From positions 1 through 19,745 of the forward strand of contig JAEUJR010001110.1 of assembly GCA_016793585.1 (NCBI GenBank): 19,745 nt of DNA. Direction: 5' to 3'. Numbering within the stretch: the first letter of the stretch is position 1; each line of letters begins with the position of its first letter. The stretch comes from Archangium sp. Lineage in GTDB: Bacteria > Myxococcota > Myxococcia > Myxococcales > Myxococcaceae. The notes under the pieces are model-generated. The model saw only the letters and a list, made by a program, of their open reading frames with translations, searched no databases and was not told the DNA's origin. A program made the translations under genes and the position numbers. Shown one piece after another: positions 6,318 through 14,685 of this stretch.

Positions 6318-8222
6318 TCACGGCCTCCCCAGCAGCACCAGCTTCCACGAGACGAAGCGTCCCACGTCTTGCGACGCTACGTCGCGCACCTGCAGCGTCC
6401 ACTTCCCGTCTGCGGGCTCGTCGAGGTGACGAACGCTGGTGAAGGTGAAGTCGTCGATGGCCGAGCAGGTGCCCATGCAGGCGTGTTGCGGGTGCAACTT
6501 CGAGAACCCTCCACCTTCGTGCCGCAGCACGAGCTCGAGGTCTCCTGACGCCGGGTGCGTGATGGTCACCGTCACCTCGACGAAGTCGACCTGCCGCACG
6601 CCGCTGTTCGCCACGTCGATGCTGCTCGACACGCCCGTCATGTCGTTGTCGGGAATCGCGGCGCCCACCGACTTCGAGGGGCTCTCGAACGTCACCTCGG
6701 CGATGCCTGCGTCGTACGTCTTCGCGAGGCGTACGGCCGCGGCCGCGTCGATGACGCCAAAGCCGTAGTCGTGGTTCACCGCGTGCCCTGCGCCATTCAT
6801 CGTCCAGTCGGGGTGCCGTGAGTCGTTGCGTCGCGCCGACAGCGCCAGCACGCGCCGCACGTCGCGCCACGTGAGCGCCGGGTTCGCCTGGAGCAGCAAC
6901 GCCACCACGCCCGACGCGTTCGGCGTCGACGCCGAGGTGCCGTCGAACGTCTGCGTGTAGTTCGCGTTCGAGGGTTCTCCCGCGGTGCGGCCGTTGTTGT
7001 ACCCGGGGTTGCCGGTGATGTCGGTCGTCGTGAGGTAGTGCGAGGCTCGGTCTCCCGAGGGTGTCGAGACGAGCACGTTGGCGCCGGGCTCGGAGTACGC
7101 AGCGCGTTTGCCATCGTCTCCGACGCCGCCGATGGCGAGCACGTAGCGGCTGTTCGCCTGCGCATCGAAGTTCGAGTCGTCGGGGAAGCGGTCGTTGCCG
7201 CCGTTGCCAGCGGGGAAGAGATACACGATGCCTCTGCCGCCACGGCCTTCGCTCGTGCCGCGTTTGACGCCCATGACCCAGAGCGCGTCGGCGGTGGTGA
7301 GCAGGCCGGTGCCGTCGTCAGCGTCGCCCCAGCTGTTGTTGCTGATGGCGTTCTTGTCGAGGCCGCGCACCATGGCGTCGAGCTCGGCGGCCGACGAGGA
7401 GTCCTGCAAGAAGTTGTACGAGACGAGCGTCACGCGCGGAGCGACGCCACGGCCTCCGACGCCATTCACGTCGCGCGCGCCGATGAGGCCTGCGACCGCG
7501 GTGCCGTGTTCGGCGAGGTCCACGGTGGCGTTGCCCAGGTAGTCGTGGCTGTCGGCCGCGTTGGCGTTCTGTGCGAGGTCTTCGTGCGCGAGGTCGACGC
7601 CATCGTCGACGACGGCCACGCGAATGCCCTCTCCTCGCCAGTCGGCCCAGACGCTCTCGACCGACAGGTCTTGTCCGCGAACGCCGCCCGCCTGGCCGGT
7701 GTTCACGAGGTGCCATTGCGCGGGGAAGAGCGGGTCGCTCGGCGGCGTGCCCACCGAGACCATCGCCGAGGCCGTCGTGCCCGCGCAGCTCAGCGTGTAC
7801 GTGGTGTTCGTCAGGGGGCGAACGGCGCGCGTGCCCGTGGCGGGAACGTCTTCGGCGGGCGGTTCGAGGCGGCAGCCCGGCGCGGCGGCGGCCCACGACA
7901 GCTCGACGAGGTCTCCAGCGAGGACGGTGGCTGGCGTCGCGGTGAAGCGGTCGATGCGCGCGGCGACGACGATGCGCGTCGTCGAGACGGCCTTGCCGCA
8001 GGTGAGCGTGTACTCGGTGGTGCTGGTCGGCGTGACAGCGAGCGCGCCCGCGAGGCCCACGTCCATGCCGAGCGGTTCGACGCGGCACGACGAAGCGCCG
8101 TTGCTGCTCCAGCTGAGCTGACTCGTCGCACCGGGAGGAATGGATGCGGGCTCGGCGGTGAAGAAGGTGATGCTGGCAGGTGTGCAGGCCGACAGCGCGA
8201 CGAGGGGAAGCCAGAGACGCAT
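6318..8222 (-). CDS. Kexin-like S8 serine peptidase lipoprotein with P domain
   Basis: A 634-residue surface-anchored subtilase. MRLWLPLVALSAC is a lipoprotein signal peptide with lipobox LSAC (C13). Residues ~17-87 and ~90-158 are two related Ig/chitobiase-like beta domains, each with a FTA.PA..L..G....LSW opening and a late TEYTLTC or TTYTLSC strand. The catalytic domain (~165-500) has D206 (VAVVDDGVD, the DDG of kexins), H239 (EHGTAVAGL), oxyanion-hole N340 (FPAGNGG) and S430 (FDGTSASTP). Residues ~508-634 form a proprotein-convertase P domain (SSSIDVANSG, ITHPASGDLELVLRHEGG, DGKWTLQVRD). There is no prodomain between the beta domains and the catalytic domain; a prodomain-like protein is encoded immediately downstream. 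The open frame extends upstream of this ATG, but the lipobox fixes the start. The gene is divergent from the cysteine-rich lipoprotein across 93 bases. Confidence 0.9.
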   Translation of the reverse strand: MRLWLPLVALSACTPASITFFTAEPASIPPGATSQLSWSSNGASSCRVEPLGMDVGLAGALAVTPTSTTEYTLTCGKAVSTTRIVVAARIDRFTATPATVLAGDLVELSWAAAAPGCRLEPPAEDVPATGTRAVRPLTNTTYTLSCAGTTASAMVSVGTPPSDPLFPAQWHLVNTGQAGGVRGQDLSVESVWADWRGEGIRVAVVDDGVDLAHEDLAQNANAADSHDYLGNATVDLAEHGTAVAGLIGARDVNGVGGRGVAPRVTLVSYNFLQDSSSAAELDAMVRGLDKNAISNNSWGDADDGTGLLTTADALWVMGVKRGTSEGRGGRGIVYLFPAGNGGNDRFPDDSNFDAQANSRYVLAIGGVGDDGKRAAYSEPGANVLVSTPSGDRASHYLTTTDITGNPGYNNGRTAGEPSNANYTQTFDGTSASTPNASGVVALLLQANPALTWRDVRRVLALSARRNDSRHPDWTMNGAGHAVNHDYGFGVIDAAAAVRLAKTYDAGIAEVTFESPSKSVGAAIPDNDMTGVSSSIDVANSGVRQVDFVEVTVTITHPASGDLELVLRHEGGGFSKLHPQHACMGTCSAIDDFTFTSVRHLDEPADGKWTLQVRDVASQDVGRFVSWKLVLLGRP

Positions 8223-8315
8223 CGGGTGAGACCGATAGTCGCAAGGGCCAGTACGGGCAATGGCGCCCCGGCTGCCACGCGCGAAGCTCGTGCACCTGTG
8301 ACACATTGCCTCGCG

Positions 8316-11300
8316 ATGTCCTCCCGAACCCTCGTTCTGCTCCTCCTCACAATGCAGGGCTGCACCTGCGTCGACCCCTCGAAGGTGACGTCGTTTCGAT
8401 GCGGGGAAGGAGAGGCCTGCCCCAGCGCGACGACGTGCTGCGCCGACGGCGTGTGTCGGGTGTCGTGTGCCCTTGATGGCGGAGCGACAGCTGGTGGAGC
8501 GGCCGCGGCCGGTGGGGCAGCCAGCGCGGGAGGCTCTGGAGGGGGAGCCGCAGGCGGCGCGAGTGGCTGTCAGAACAACCTGCCCTGCGTCGGCAACACG
8601 GGTGCGCCCTGTCTGCGGGGCGTGACGTTCTGCCAGGGCGGCAGCGCCAGCTGCATCGATGGGCCTGCTGTCTCTGGTGTGGGCTGCGGCAACGACCTCA
8701 TCTGTCGCAACGGCAACTGCGTGGCCTGCACTGTGGGCGTGTCGTGCTCCTCGAACGCGGACCCCTGCCGCGAGGGCGAGACGGTGTGCGGCAACGATGC
8801 GGGCTGCGTCGACACCACGAGGCAGAAGGCAGCTGGCAGCCCATGCGGAGTCGGTCAGGTGTGCACGACGGCTGGTCAGTGCATCACGTGCAGCGAAGGC
8901 GCGACCTGCTCCGGCAACCCCAGCAACCCGTGTGTGCAGGGCGTCGTGCGTTGTGCCTCGGGCTCGGCGGTCTGCGTCGATGGCCCCGCGGCGCCTTCGG
9001 GCCTCGCATGCGGCGTCGACCGGGTCTGTCTGAACGGCAACTGTCTTCAGTGCGCTCCCAACACGCCGTGCGCGTCGAACCCTGGAGCGCCCTGCAAACG
9101 AGGCGTCACCACCTGCGGAGCGACGCCAGCCTGCGTCGATGGTGCGAATGCTCCCCCAGGCAGCGCGTGTGGGGTCGATCAAGTCTGTACGGATCAAGGT
9201 GCCTGTCTGAGCTGCGTCGCCGGTGCGACGTGCAGCACCAACCCTGATCAGTGCCGTCGAGGGGTCGTGCAATGCTCCACCGGCGCGCCGGTGTGTGCCG
9301 ACGACGCGCTCAAGCCGGCTGGTACGAGCTGTGGCGCTGATCAGGTCTGCACGTCGGCAGGCCAGTGCGTCGCGTGCGCGGCGGGCGGGAGCTGCACCAC
9401 CAACCCATCACCGTGTCGCGCGGGCGTCTTCTCGTGTGCGAGCGGCGCGCAGGTTTGTGTCGACGGCGCTCCGAAGACGGCGGGCACCTCGTGTGGTGCA
9501 GCCCAGACCTGCGACGCCAACGGCTTCTGCGGCGCGTGCATGGCGGGCGCTTCGTGCGGCTCCAACCCCGGTGCGCCGTGCAAGTCGGGCATCATCGATT
9601 GCAGCACCGGCTCCACGCGTTGCATCGACTCGACGAATGTGACGCCGGGAACCGCGTGTGGCCCCGACCGCGTGTGCAATGCCGCGGGCAGCTGCATCGC
9701 CTGCGTCGCGGGTACCTCGTGCTCCACGAACCCGAACCCCGGTTGCAAGACGGGCGTCACCGCGTGCACCACCGGCGCCCAGACTTGTGTCGACTCCGGC
9801 AATCGTTCACCGGGCACCACCTGCGGCATGAACCAGGTGTGCAACCTGGCCGGCTCCTGCGTGACGTGCGTGGCCAACCTCGCCTGCACCACGAACCCTT
9901 CGCCGGCCTGTCGCAACGGCATCACCACCTGCACCAGTGGCAGCTCGGAGTGCGTCGACGGGAGCAACAAGGCGGCGGGCACCAACTGCGGCGCAGGGCA
10001 GGTCTGTGACGCGAACGGAAACTGCGGCGCCTGCGTGGCGGGCCAGACCTGCTCGAGCAACCCCGGCGCGCCGTGCCGCACGGGAGTGACGAGCTGCACG
10101 ACGGGGAGCACCGTGTGTCTCGACTCGACGAACGCGGGCGCCGGGCTCTCGTGTGGCGCAGGGCAGGTGTGCAACGGCGCTGGAGCCTGCATCGCGTGCA
10201 GCGCGGGTCAGACCTGCGGCACGAACCCCGGGCTCTGCCGGAACGGCGTCTCGGACTGTTCGACCGGCGCCCTTCGCTGCGTCGACGGCGGCAACAAGGC
10301 CGCCGGCACCACGTGCGGTTCTGGGCAGGTCTGTGACGGTGCCGGCTCTTGTGCGAACTGTGCAGCGGGCTCGGCCTGTACGCCGACAAACCCTTGCTTC
10401 AACGGGTCCATCGCCTGCACCACCGGCTCTCCCGTCTGTGTGAATGGTGCCCGGCGAGGCACCGGAGCCTCCTGCGGAACCAATCAGGTCTGCAATTCGC
10501 TCGACCAATGTGTCTCGTGCACTCAGGGGGCGGCGTGCACGACGAACCCGGGCTCTGCGTGTCGTGCGGGAACCACCGACTGCTCGAGCGGAGCACCCGT
10601 CTGCGTCGATGGCGCGTCGAAGGCCAACGGAACGTCGTGTAGCGGCGGTGTCTGCAACGCCGGCTCGTGTGTCGCGTGCAACGACGGCGCGGCCTGCACC
10701 ACGAACCCGGGCGCGGCGTGCCGCAACGGCATCATCAGCTGCTCCACCGGGAGTGCGGTCTGCGTCGATGGCAGCAACAAGATGAACGGCACCACCTGCA
10801 GCGCGGGCGTGTGCAACGGAGGCGCGTGTGTGGCCTGCAACGCGGGCGCGGCGTGCACCACCAACCCCAACTCAGCGTGCCGCAACGGCTCCATCAGCTG
10901 CACCACCGGCAGCGCGGTGTGCGTCGACGGCAGCAACAAGACGAACGGCACTGCGTGCCCCGGCGGCGTGTGCAACGCGGGGTTCTGCAGTGCGTGCACC
11001 CAGGGCGCGGGCTGTACCTCGAACCCCTCCTCGGCCTGTCGCAATGGAACCATCGACTGCGGAACCGGGAGCGCCGTGTGCATCGACGGCAGCAACAAGA
11101 CCAATGGCACCTCATGCGCTGGCGGCGTGTGCAACGCAGGCGTCTGCAACCCGTGCAGCGGGGGGGCGTCGTGCACCACCAACCCGAACCAGGCGTGTCA
11201 GAACGGCGTCATCGACTGCAGCTCGGGCACGGGCGTCTGCGCCAACGGGTCGAACAAGATGAACGGCACCGTGTGCTCGGGCGGTGTCTGCAACGGTGGC

Positions 11301-11768
11301 TCGTGCAACCCCTGTAGCCAGGGCGCTTCGTGCAGCCCTGGGAACGCCTGCAAGACGGGCAGCACTGACTGCAGCTCTGGCAGCGCGGTCTGCGTCGAGT
11401 CGGGCAACGTCGCGACGGGCGCGGCGTGTGCTGGAGGCGTGTGCAACGCCGGTTCGTGTGTCGCCTGCGTCGCGGGCGCATCCTGCATGGGCAACTCGAA
11501 CCCCTGCACCTCCGGCGTCATCGACTGCTCCACGGGCGGGCCCGTCTGTGCCAACGGCGCAGCCGTACCGAACGGCAACGCCTGTCCGTTCGGCAAGTGT
11601 CTGGCAGGAGCGTGCTGTCAGGGCTGCATCAGCAGCACTCCGGCGTGTCTGCCAGGCTTCTCGACGAGCGCCTGCGGCGAGGGCGGTGCCAACTGCCGCA
11701 GCTGCCCGACGTGCGGCTCGGGTCGCATTCGGGTCTGCGACACCGGCGTCTGTCTCTGTGAACTCTGA
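8316..11768 (+). CDS. Giant cysteine-rich tandem-repeat lipoprotein
   Basis: A 1,150-residue secreted protein with roughly 170 cysteines (about 15%). Residues 1-15 are a signal peptide ending TMQGC, a slightly irregular lipobox with C16 as the lipidation site. An N-terminal cysteine knot (29-51) is followed by a Gly/Ala/Ser linker (~54-84). Residues 85-1103 are 19 tandem modules of 51-55 residues, each with eight cysteines in the order CxxGxxC..NP..C..G...C..G...CVDG....G..C....VC..G.C. A different nine-cysteine C-terminal module (CISSTPAC...GEGGANCRSC..C...VCDTGVCLC) closes it. Eight even-numbered cysteines per module imply intramodule disulfides and a stiff extended rod on the cell surface. 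No Shine-Dalgarno sequence precedes the ATG. Automated pipelines may call it Dickkopf-like or PE_PGRS-like; I assign no biochemical function. Confidence 0.85.
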   Translation: MSSRTLVLLLLTMQGCTCVDPSKVTSFRCGEGEACPSATTCCADGVCRVSCALDGGATAGGAAAAGGAASAGGSGGGAAGGASGCQNNLPCVGNTGAPCLRGVTFCQGGSASCIDGPAVSGVGCGNDLICRNGNCVACTVGVSCSSNADPCREGETVCGNDAGCVDTTRQKAAGSPCGVGQVCTTAGQCITCSEGATCSGNPSNPCVQGVVRCASGSAVCVDGPAAPSGLACGVDRVCLNGNCLQCAPNTPCASNPGAPCKRGVTTCGATPACVDGANAPPGSACGVDQVCTDQGACLSCVAGATCSTNPDQCRRGVVQCSTGAPVCADDALKPAGTSCGADQVCTSAGQCVACAAGGSCTTNPSPCRAGVFSCASGAQVCVDGAPKTAGTSCGAAQTCDANGFCGACMAGASCGSNPGAPCKSGIIDCSTGSTRCIDSTNVTPGTACGPDRVCNAAGSCIACVAGTSCSTNPNPGCKTGVTACTTGAQTCVDSGNRSPGTTCGMNQVCNLAGSCVTCVANLACTTNPSPACRNGITTCTSGSSECVDGSNKAAGTNCGAGQVCDANGNCGACVAGQTCSSNPGAPCRTGVTSCTTGSTVCLDSTNAGAGLSCGAGQVCNGAGACIACSAGQTCGTNPGLCRNGVSDCSTGALRCVDGGNKAAGTTCGSGQVCDGAGSCANCAAGSACTPTNPCFNGSIACTTGSPVCVNGARRGTGASCGTNQVCNSLDQCVSCTQGAACTTNPGSACRAGTTDCSSGAPVCVDGASKANGTSCSGGVCNAGSCVACNDGAACTTNPGAACRNGIISCSTGSAVCVDGSNKMNGTTCSAGVCNGGACVACNAGAACTTNPNSACRNGSISCTTGSAVCVDGSNKTNGTACPGGVCNAGFCSACTQGAGCTSNPSSACRNGTIDCGTGSAVCIDGSNKTNGTSCAGGVCNAGVCNPCSGGASCTTNPNQACQNGVIDCSSGTGVCANGSNKMNGTVCSGGVCNGGSCNPCSQGASCSPGNACKTGSTDCSSGSAVCVESGNVATGAACAGGVCNAGSCVACVAGASCMGNSNPCTSGVIDCSTGGPVCANGAAVPNGNACPFGKCLAGACCQGCISSTPACLPGFSTSACGEGGANCRSCPTCGSGRIRVCDTGVCLCEL
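8568..10517 (+). repeat. Modules 1-12 of the Cys-rich tandem repeat (long subtype)
   Basis: Twelve in-frame units averaging about 162 bp (54 residues). This subtype has five residues between the sixth and seventh cysteines (CG-x3-VC or CG-x3-IC) and four or five between the seventh and eighth. Units 1-4 are the most divergent. Units 7 and 10 share CLDSTN/CIDSTN in place of the usual CVDG. Divergence between units suggests old duplications followed by drift. Confidence 0.85.
10518..11624 (+). repeat. Modules 13-19 of the Cys-rich tandem repeat (short subtype)
   Basis: Units 13-18 average 158 bp and have a shortened end, C-x4-C-x4-C (CSGGVCNAGSC type), one residue shorter before the seventh cysteine than modules 1-12. 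Units 14-16 are nearly the same at the protein level, sharing CRNG, TGSAVC and DGSNK[MT]NGT, which points to more recent expansion at this end. Unit 19 (11466-11624) is a divergent last copy ending in a CC pair before the C-terminal module. Confidence 0.85.
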
Positions 11769-11782
11769 GGAGTGCTGATCAG

Positions 11783-12898
11783 ATGCCACGGCTGTTGGGC
11801 TTCGACACGGGCCAGCTGATCCGCTTCGAGAGTCCCGGGCTCGGGCGTGGGCTCGACCACGCGCTCGTGCCGCTCGAGTCCCTGCGAACGCTCCACGACG
11901 TGCTCTGGGCCGTCTACGAACACGAAGGCGCCTGGCGGCTCCACGTCTCGGCTGGCTTCGAGTTGCGCCTCAACGGCGTGGTGACTGGCGGCGGTGCGTT
12001 GACCAACGGCGACGTCATCGACGACGGCACCGAACGCTGTCGCTTCGTCACCACCGATTGGCCTGGCGTCAGCCAGCATGACCTCGACGCGAAGACCCTG
12101 GCGGCGCCGCACGACGATTCGCTCGCGCTCGTCTACCGCGACTGGCTGCTCGAGCACGAGAGCCCGCTCGCCGAGACGCTGCGCCGGCCCGTTCCACCTG
12201 CCCAGCAGGCCCGCCACCTGTGGAGTCTGGCGCCCCGCATCGCCGCCGGCCTCGTCGAGGCGCGCTTCGCCGGGCCCTTCGTGCAGCGCGTGACGGTGCG
12301 AGACCCGCAGCTCGACCTCGTCGACTTCGTCGAGGCCCTCGACCGCTGCGCGCCCGACCACCCGCACCTCGAGGTCGTGCGCACCGTCGGGCTCTCGACC
12401 GACGACGGCGTGCAGCTCGCCTTGTTGCTCGCGCGCACGCCCTCGCTCTCGAAGCTCACGCGCCTCGAAGCGGGCGACCGCGGCGCCTGGCAGCTCGATG
12501 ACTTTCGCCGACATGATCAGCTCGACCCCCACGCGCGCGACGTCGCCCGCTTCTCGAGCCCTCGTGAAGGGCCCGCGAGACCCGTCATGCTCGAGGTCGT
12601 GTCATGGGATGGGTGGGTGTCGGTCGAGCCGCTGACCGCGTCGAAGAGCCTGCTCCTCGACCGCGACATTTCTCTGACGCCGCTCGACGAAGGCGCGGTG
12701 GTGACGACGGCCAGTTCCAGTGCGCCGGTCACGCTGCTCCGAAGAGATGACTGGGTGCTGGTGGTTGCGCGGGGCGCGAGGTCACCGCTCCTGCCCCGGT
12801 GGCAGGGAAGGCCTGTACGAGATCAACTCGGGCTCGCCCTCGACGAAGAGTTCGAGATTGCGGAGGGGTTGAAGTGCCGGCTGACCCCAGCCCGCTGA
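11783..12898 (+). CDS. TIGR02996-like protein flanked by two FHA-like beta segments
   Basis: A 371-residue protein, apparently cytoplasmic (no signal peptide or membrane segment). It starts 14 bases after the Cys-rich lipoprotein gene with GAGGAG about ten bases upstream, so cotranscription is likely. Residues ~30-90 resemble a degenerate FHA domain (W51-RLHVSAGFELRLNGV, then LTNGDVI and RCRF). Residues ~108-135 (PHDDSLALVYRDWLLEHESPLAE) match the D..R.VYADWL.E.GDP pattern of TIGR02996, a domain described as a companion of repeat proteins in Myxococcota and Planctomycetes. The C-terminal ~55 residues repeat the FHA-like pattern (DDWVLVVARG...LGLALDEEFEIAEGLKCRL), as if the protein had one such module at each end. 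Both FHA assignments are by eye and tentative, and the canonical phosphothreonine-binding G-R and S-x-x-H residues are not clear. Confidence 0.7.
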   Translation: MPRLLGFDTGQLIRFESPGLGRGLDHALVPLESLRTLHDVLWAVYEHEGAWRLHVSAGFELRLNGVVTGGGALTNGDVIDDGTERCRFVTTDWPGVSQHDLDAKTLAAPHDDSLALVYRDWLLEHESPLAETLRRPVPPAQQARHLWSLAPRIAAGLVEARFAGPFVQRVTVRDPQLDLVDFVEALDRCAPDHPHLEVVRTVGLSTDDGVQLALLLARTPSLSKLTRLEAGDRGAWQLDDFRRHDQLDPHARDVARFSSPREGPARPVMLEVVSWDGWVSVEPLTASKSLLLDRDISLTPLDEGAVVTTASSSAPVTLLRRDDWVLVVARGARSPLLPRWQGRPVRDQLGLALDEEFEIAEGLKCRLTPAR

Positions 12899-12948
12899 GC
12901 CGCTTCTGCAGGGGCGTGCGAACGAGAGGCCGTTAGGCTTTCGGAGTC

Positions 12949-14685
12949 ATGGGGCGAAGGTCGATCATGGAGTGGCTGGTGCCCGCGCTCCGCGACAGCG
13001 CACTGTCTGACGACGAACGAGGCAGGCTTCGCAAGTTCACGTTGCTGGCGACGATGATTCTCTTCGCCTGTGTCGTGTCGGTGCTCGCGCAGTTGACCCA
13101 GCGCGCGTGGCAATCGGCGGCGAGCACCGGAGCGGTTGGTGTGGCGGCCGCAGGCTCGCTGCTGGCGGTGCGGTTTCGCGTGAACCTCGGTCTTGTCACC
13201 GCCTGCTTCCTCGGGTTCGGCGCGCTGATGGCGTCGGTCATGGGCATGGCGTCGGGCTCCGAAGGGCTCACCTCCGTCTTCTGGATTTCGGCGGCTCCGC
13301 TGGTGGCGATGGCCGTCGGTGGCCGAAGGGCCGGCTACCTCACGCTCGCGCTCTCGGTGCTGGCCATCGCCGTCGCGCACTACGGCATCGAGCACCACTG
13401 GCTCGCGCCCGCGCTCTTGAAGGAGCGCACCTTCGGCACCAAGCTCGTCTCGATGCTGGGCGTGGTGCTGACGCTCTTCTTCCTCGTGCGGGCGTACGAG
13501 AACGAGACCCAGGCCAGCATCGAGCGGCTCAAGGACCAGAACCGTCAGCTCGAAGAGGCCCGCGCCGAGGCCGAGCGGGCGAACACCGCGAAGAGCAACT
13601 TCCTGGCGACCATCAGCCACGAGATTCGCACGCCGCTCAACGGGGTGACGGGCATGGTGGCGCTGCTCGCCGACGAGAAGGACCCGAAGCGCGTGAAGGA
13701 GGGCCTCGGCATCATGCAGCAGAGCGCCGACACGCTGCTCGCCGTCATCAACGACGTGCTCGACTTCTCGAAGATCGAATCGAACCACCTGTTGCTCGAG
13801 TCCATCGCGTTCGCGCCGCGCGCCGAGCTGCAGCTGGTGGTGAACCTGATTCAGCCCCGCGCGGCCGAGAACCACACCGACGTCGAGCTGTTGGTGGCGC
13901 CGACGGTGCCGAGCTGGCTCAAGGGTGACCCCACGCGCTTCCGCCAGATTGCGCTCAACCTCGTGTCGAACGCCGTGAAGTTCAGCGCGAACGGGCTCGT
14001 GAGCGTGCGCCTCGACATCTACGGCTCCGAGCTGTTGCTCGAGGTCATCGACAACGGCATCGGCATGAGCGCCGAGGTGCTCTCGAAGCTGTTCACGCCC
14101 TTCAGTCAGGCCGACGCCTCGACGACGCGCCGCTTCGGAGGCACGGGCCTCGGGCTCGTCATCGCGCATCGGCTGGTGCAGGCGATGAAGGGCACGATTC
14201 AGGTCGACAGTCAGCTCGGCGTCGGCAGCTGCTTCGTCGTTCGAATTCCGTTCGAAGAGACGCAGGCCCCAGCGGCTGTTCCGACGCTGCCCGCTGCGCG
14301 CCAGAGCGGGCCGTGCCGGGTGCTCGTCGTCGAAGACAACCCCGTCAACCAGCTCGTCGTGAAGCGGCTGCTCGAGTCGCTCGGCCATCAGGTGACGCTC
14401 GCGGGTGATGGGCGCAAGGCGCTCGAGGTGAGCGAGGCCCAGACGTTCGACCTCGTGTTGATGGACTGTCACATGCCGGTGATGGACGGCTTCGACGCGG
14501 CGAAGGCGCTGCGGGACCGTGGCGTGAAGACGCCCATCTACGCGCTGACGGCGGCCGTGAGCACGGAGGACCGCGAGCGGTGTCTGTCGGTGGGCATGAA
14601 CGACCTGCTCGCCAAGCCGCTGCGGCTCGAACGGCTCAAAGAGGTGCTCGCGTCGGTGTCCCCGTCATCGAACCGCGCGGCCTGA
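12949..14685 (+). CDS. Hybrid sensor histidine kinase/response regulator
   Basis: A 578-residue membrane kinase. Residues ~30-180 contain about six hydrophobic helices with no obvious periplasmic sensor, suggesting an intramembrane signal. A coiled-coil-like linker (185-213) leads to HisKA with phospho-accepting H224 (FLATISHEIRTPLNG). The HATPase region carries an N box (QIALNLVSNAVKFS), a G1 box (DNGIGM), an F box (FTPFSQAD) and a G2 box (GGTGLGL). A C-terminal receiver (~440-570) has the acidic pair in VVEDN, phospho-acceptor D506 (LVLMDCHMPVMDG) and the conserved Lys in LAKPL. There is no Hpt domain, so an outside phosphotransfer partner would be needed for onward relay. The ATG at 12949 has GGAG only two bases away; the in-frame ATG at 12967 has GAAGG at six bases and may be the true start. 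It lies 50 bases after the TIGR02996-like gene. Confidence 0.92.
   Translation: MGRRSIMEWLVPALRDSALSDDERGRLRKFTLLATMILFACVVSVLAQLTQRAWQSAASTGAVGVAAAGSLLAVRFRVNLGLVTACFLGFGALMASVMGMASGSEGLTSVFWISAAPLVAMAVGGRRAGYLTLALSVLAIAVAHYGIEHHWLAPALLKERTFGTKLVSMLGVVLTLFFLVRAYENETQASIERLKDQNRQLEEARAEAERANTAKSNFLATISHEIRTPLNGVTGMVALLADEKDPKRVKEGLGIMQQSADTLLAVINDVLDFSKIESNHLLLESIAFAPRAELQLVVNLIQPRAAENHTDVELLVAPTVPSWLKGDPTRFRQIALNLVSNAVKFSANGLVSVRLDIYGSELLLEVIDNGIGMSAEVLSKLFTPFSQADASTTRRFGGTGLGLVIAHRLVQAMKGTIQVDSQLGVGSCFVVRIPFEETQAPAAVPTLPAARQSGPCRVLVVEDNPVNQLVVKRLLESLGHQVTLAGDGRKALEVSEAQTFDLVLMDCHMPVMDGFDAAKALRDRGVKTPIYALTAAVSTEDRERCLSVGMNDLLAKPLRLERLKEVLASVSPSSNRAA

Noticed and set aside
7038..8315. N-terminal extension of the Cys-rich protein frame, opposite the protease
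   Set aside because: It is the antisense of the protease gene; the signal peptide and lipobox begin at 8316.
8223..9272. N-terminal extension of the protease frame, opposite the Cys-rich gene
   Set aside because: The extension is Arg/Ala/Thr-rich antisense of the Cys-rich repeats. The lipoprotein signal peptide at 8222 marks the real start.
8568..11624. CRISPR array or DNA-level satellite
   Set aside because: The periodicity is about 160 bp, in frame, with divergence concentrated outside Cys and Gly codons; it is a protein repeat, not spacer-repeat architecture.
11112..11789. Minus-strand open frame across the end of the Cys-rich repeats
   Set aside because: An Ala/Arg/Val/Asp-rich mirror of the repeat coding strand with no independent start signal or domain.
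12823..14472. 549-codon minus-strand frame opposite the hybrid histidine kinase
   Set aside because: His/Arg/Glu-rich shadow of a gene whose plus-strand frame holds all histidine kinase and receiver motifs.
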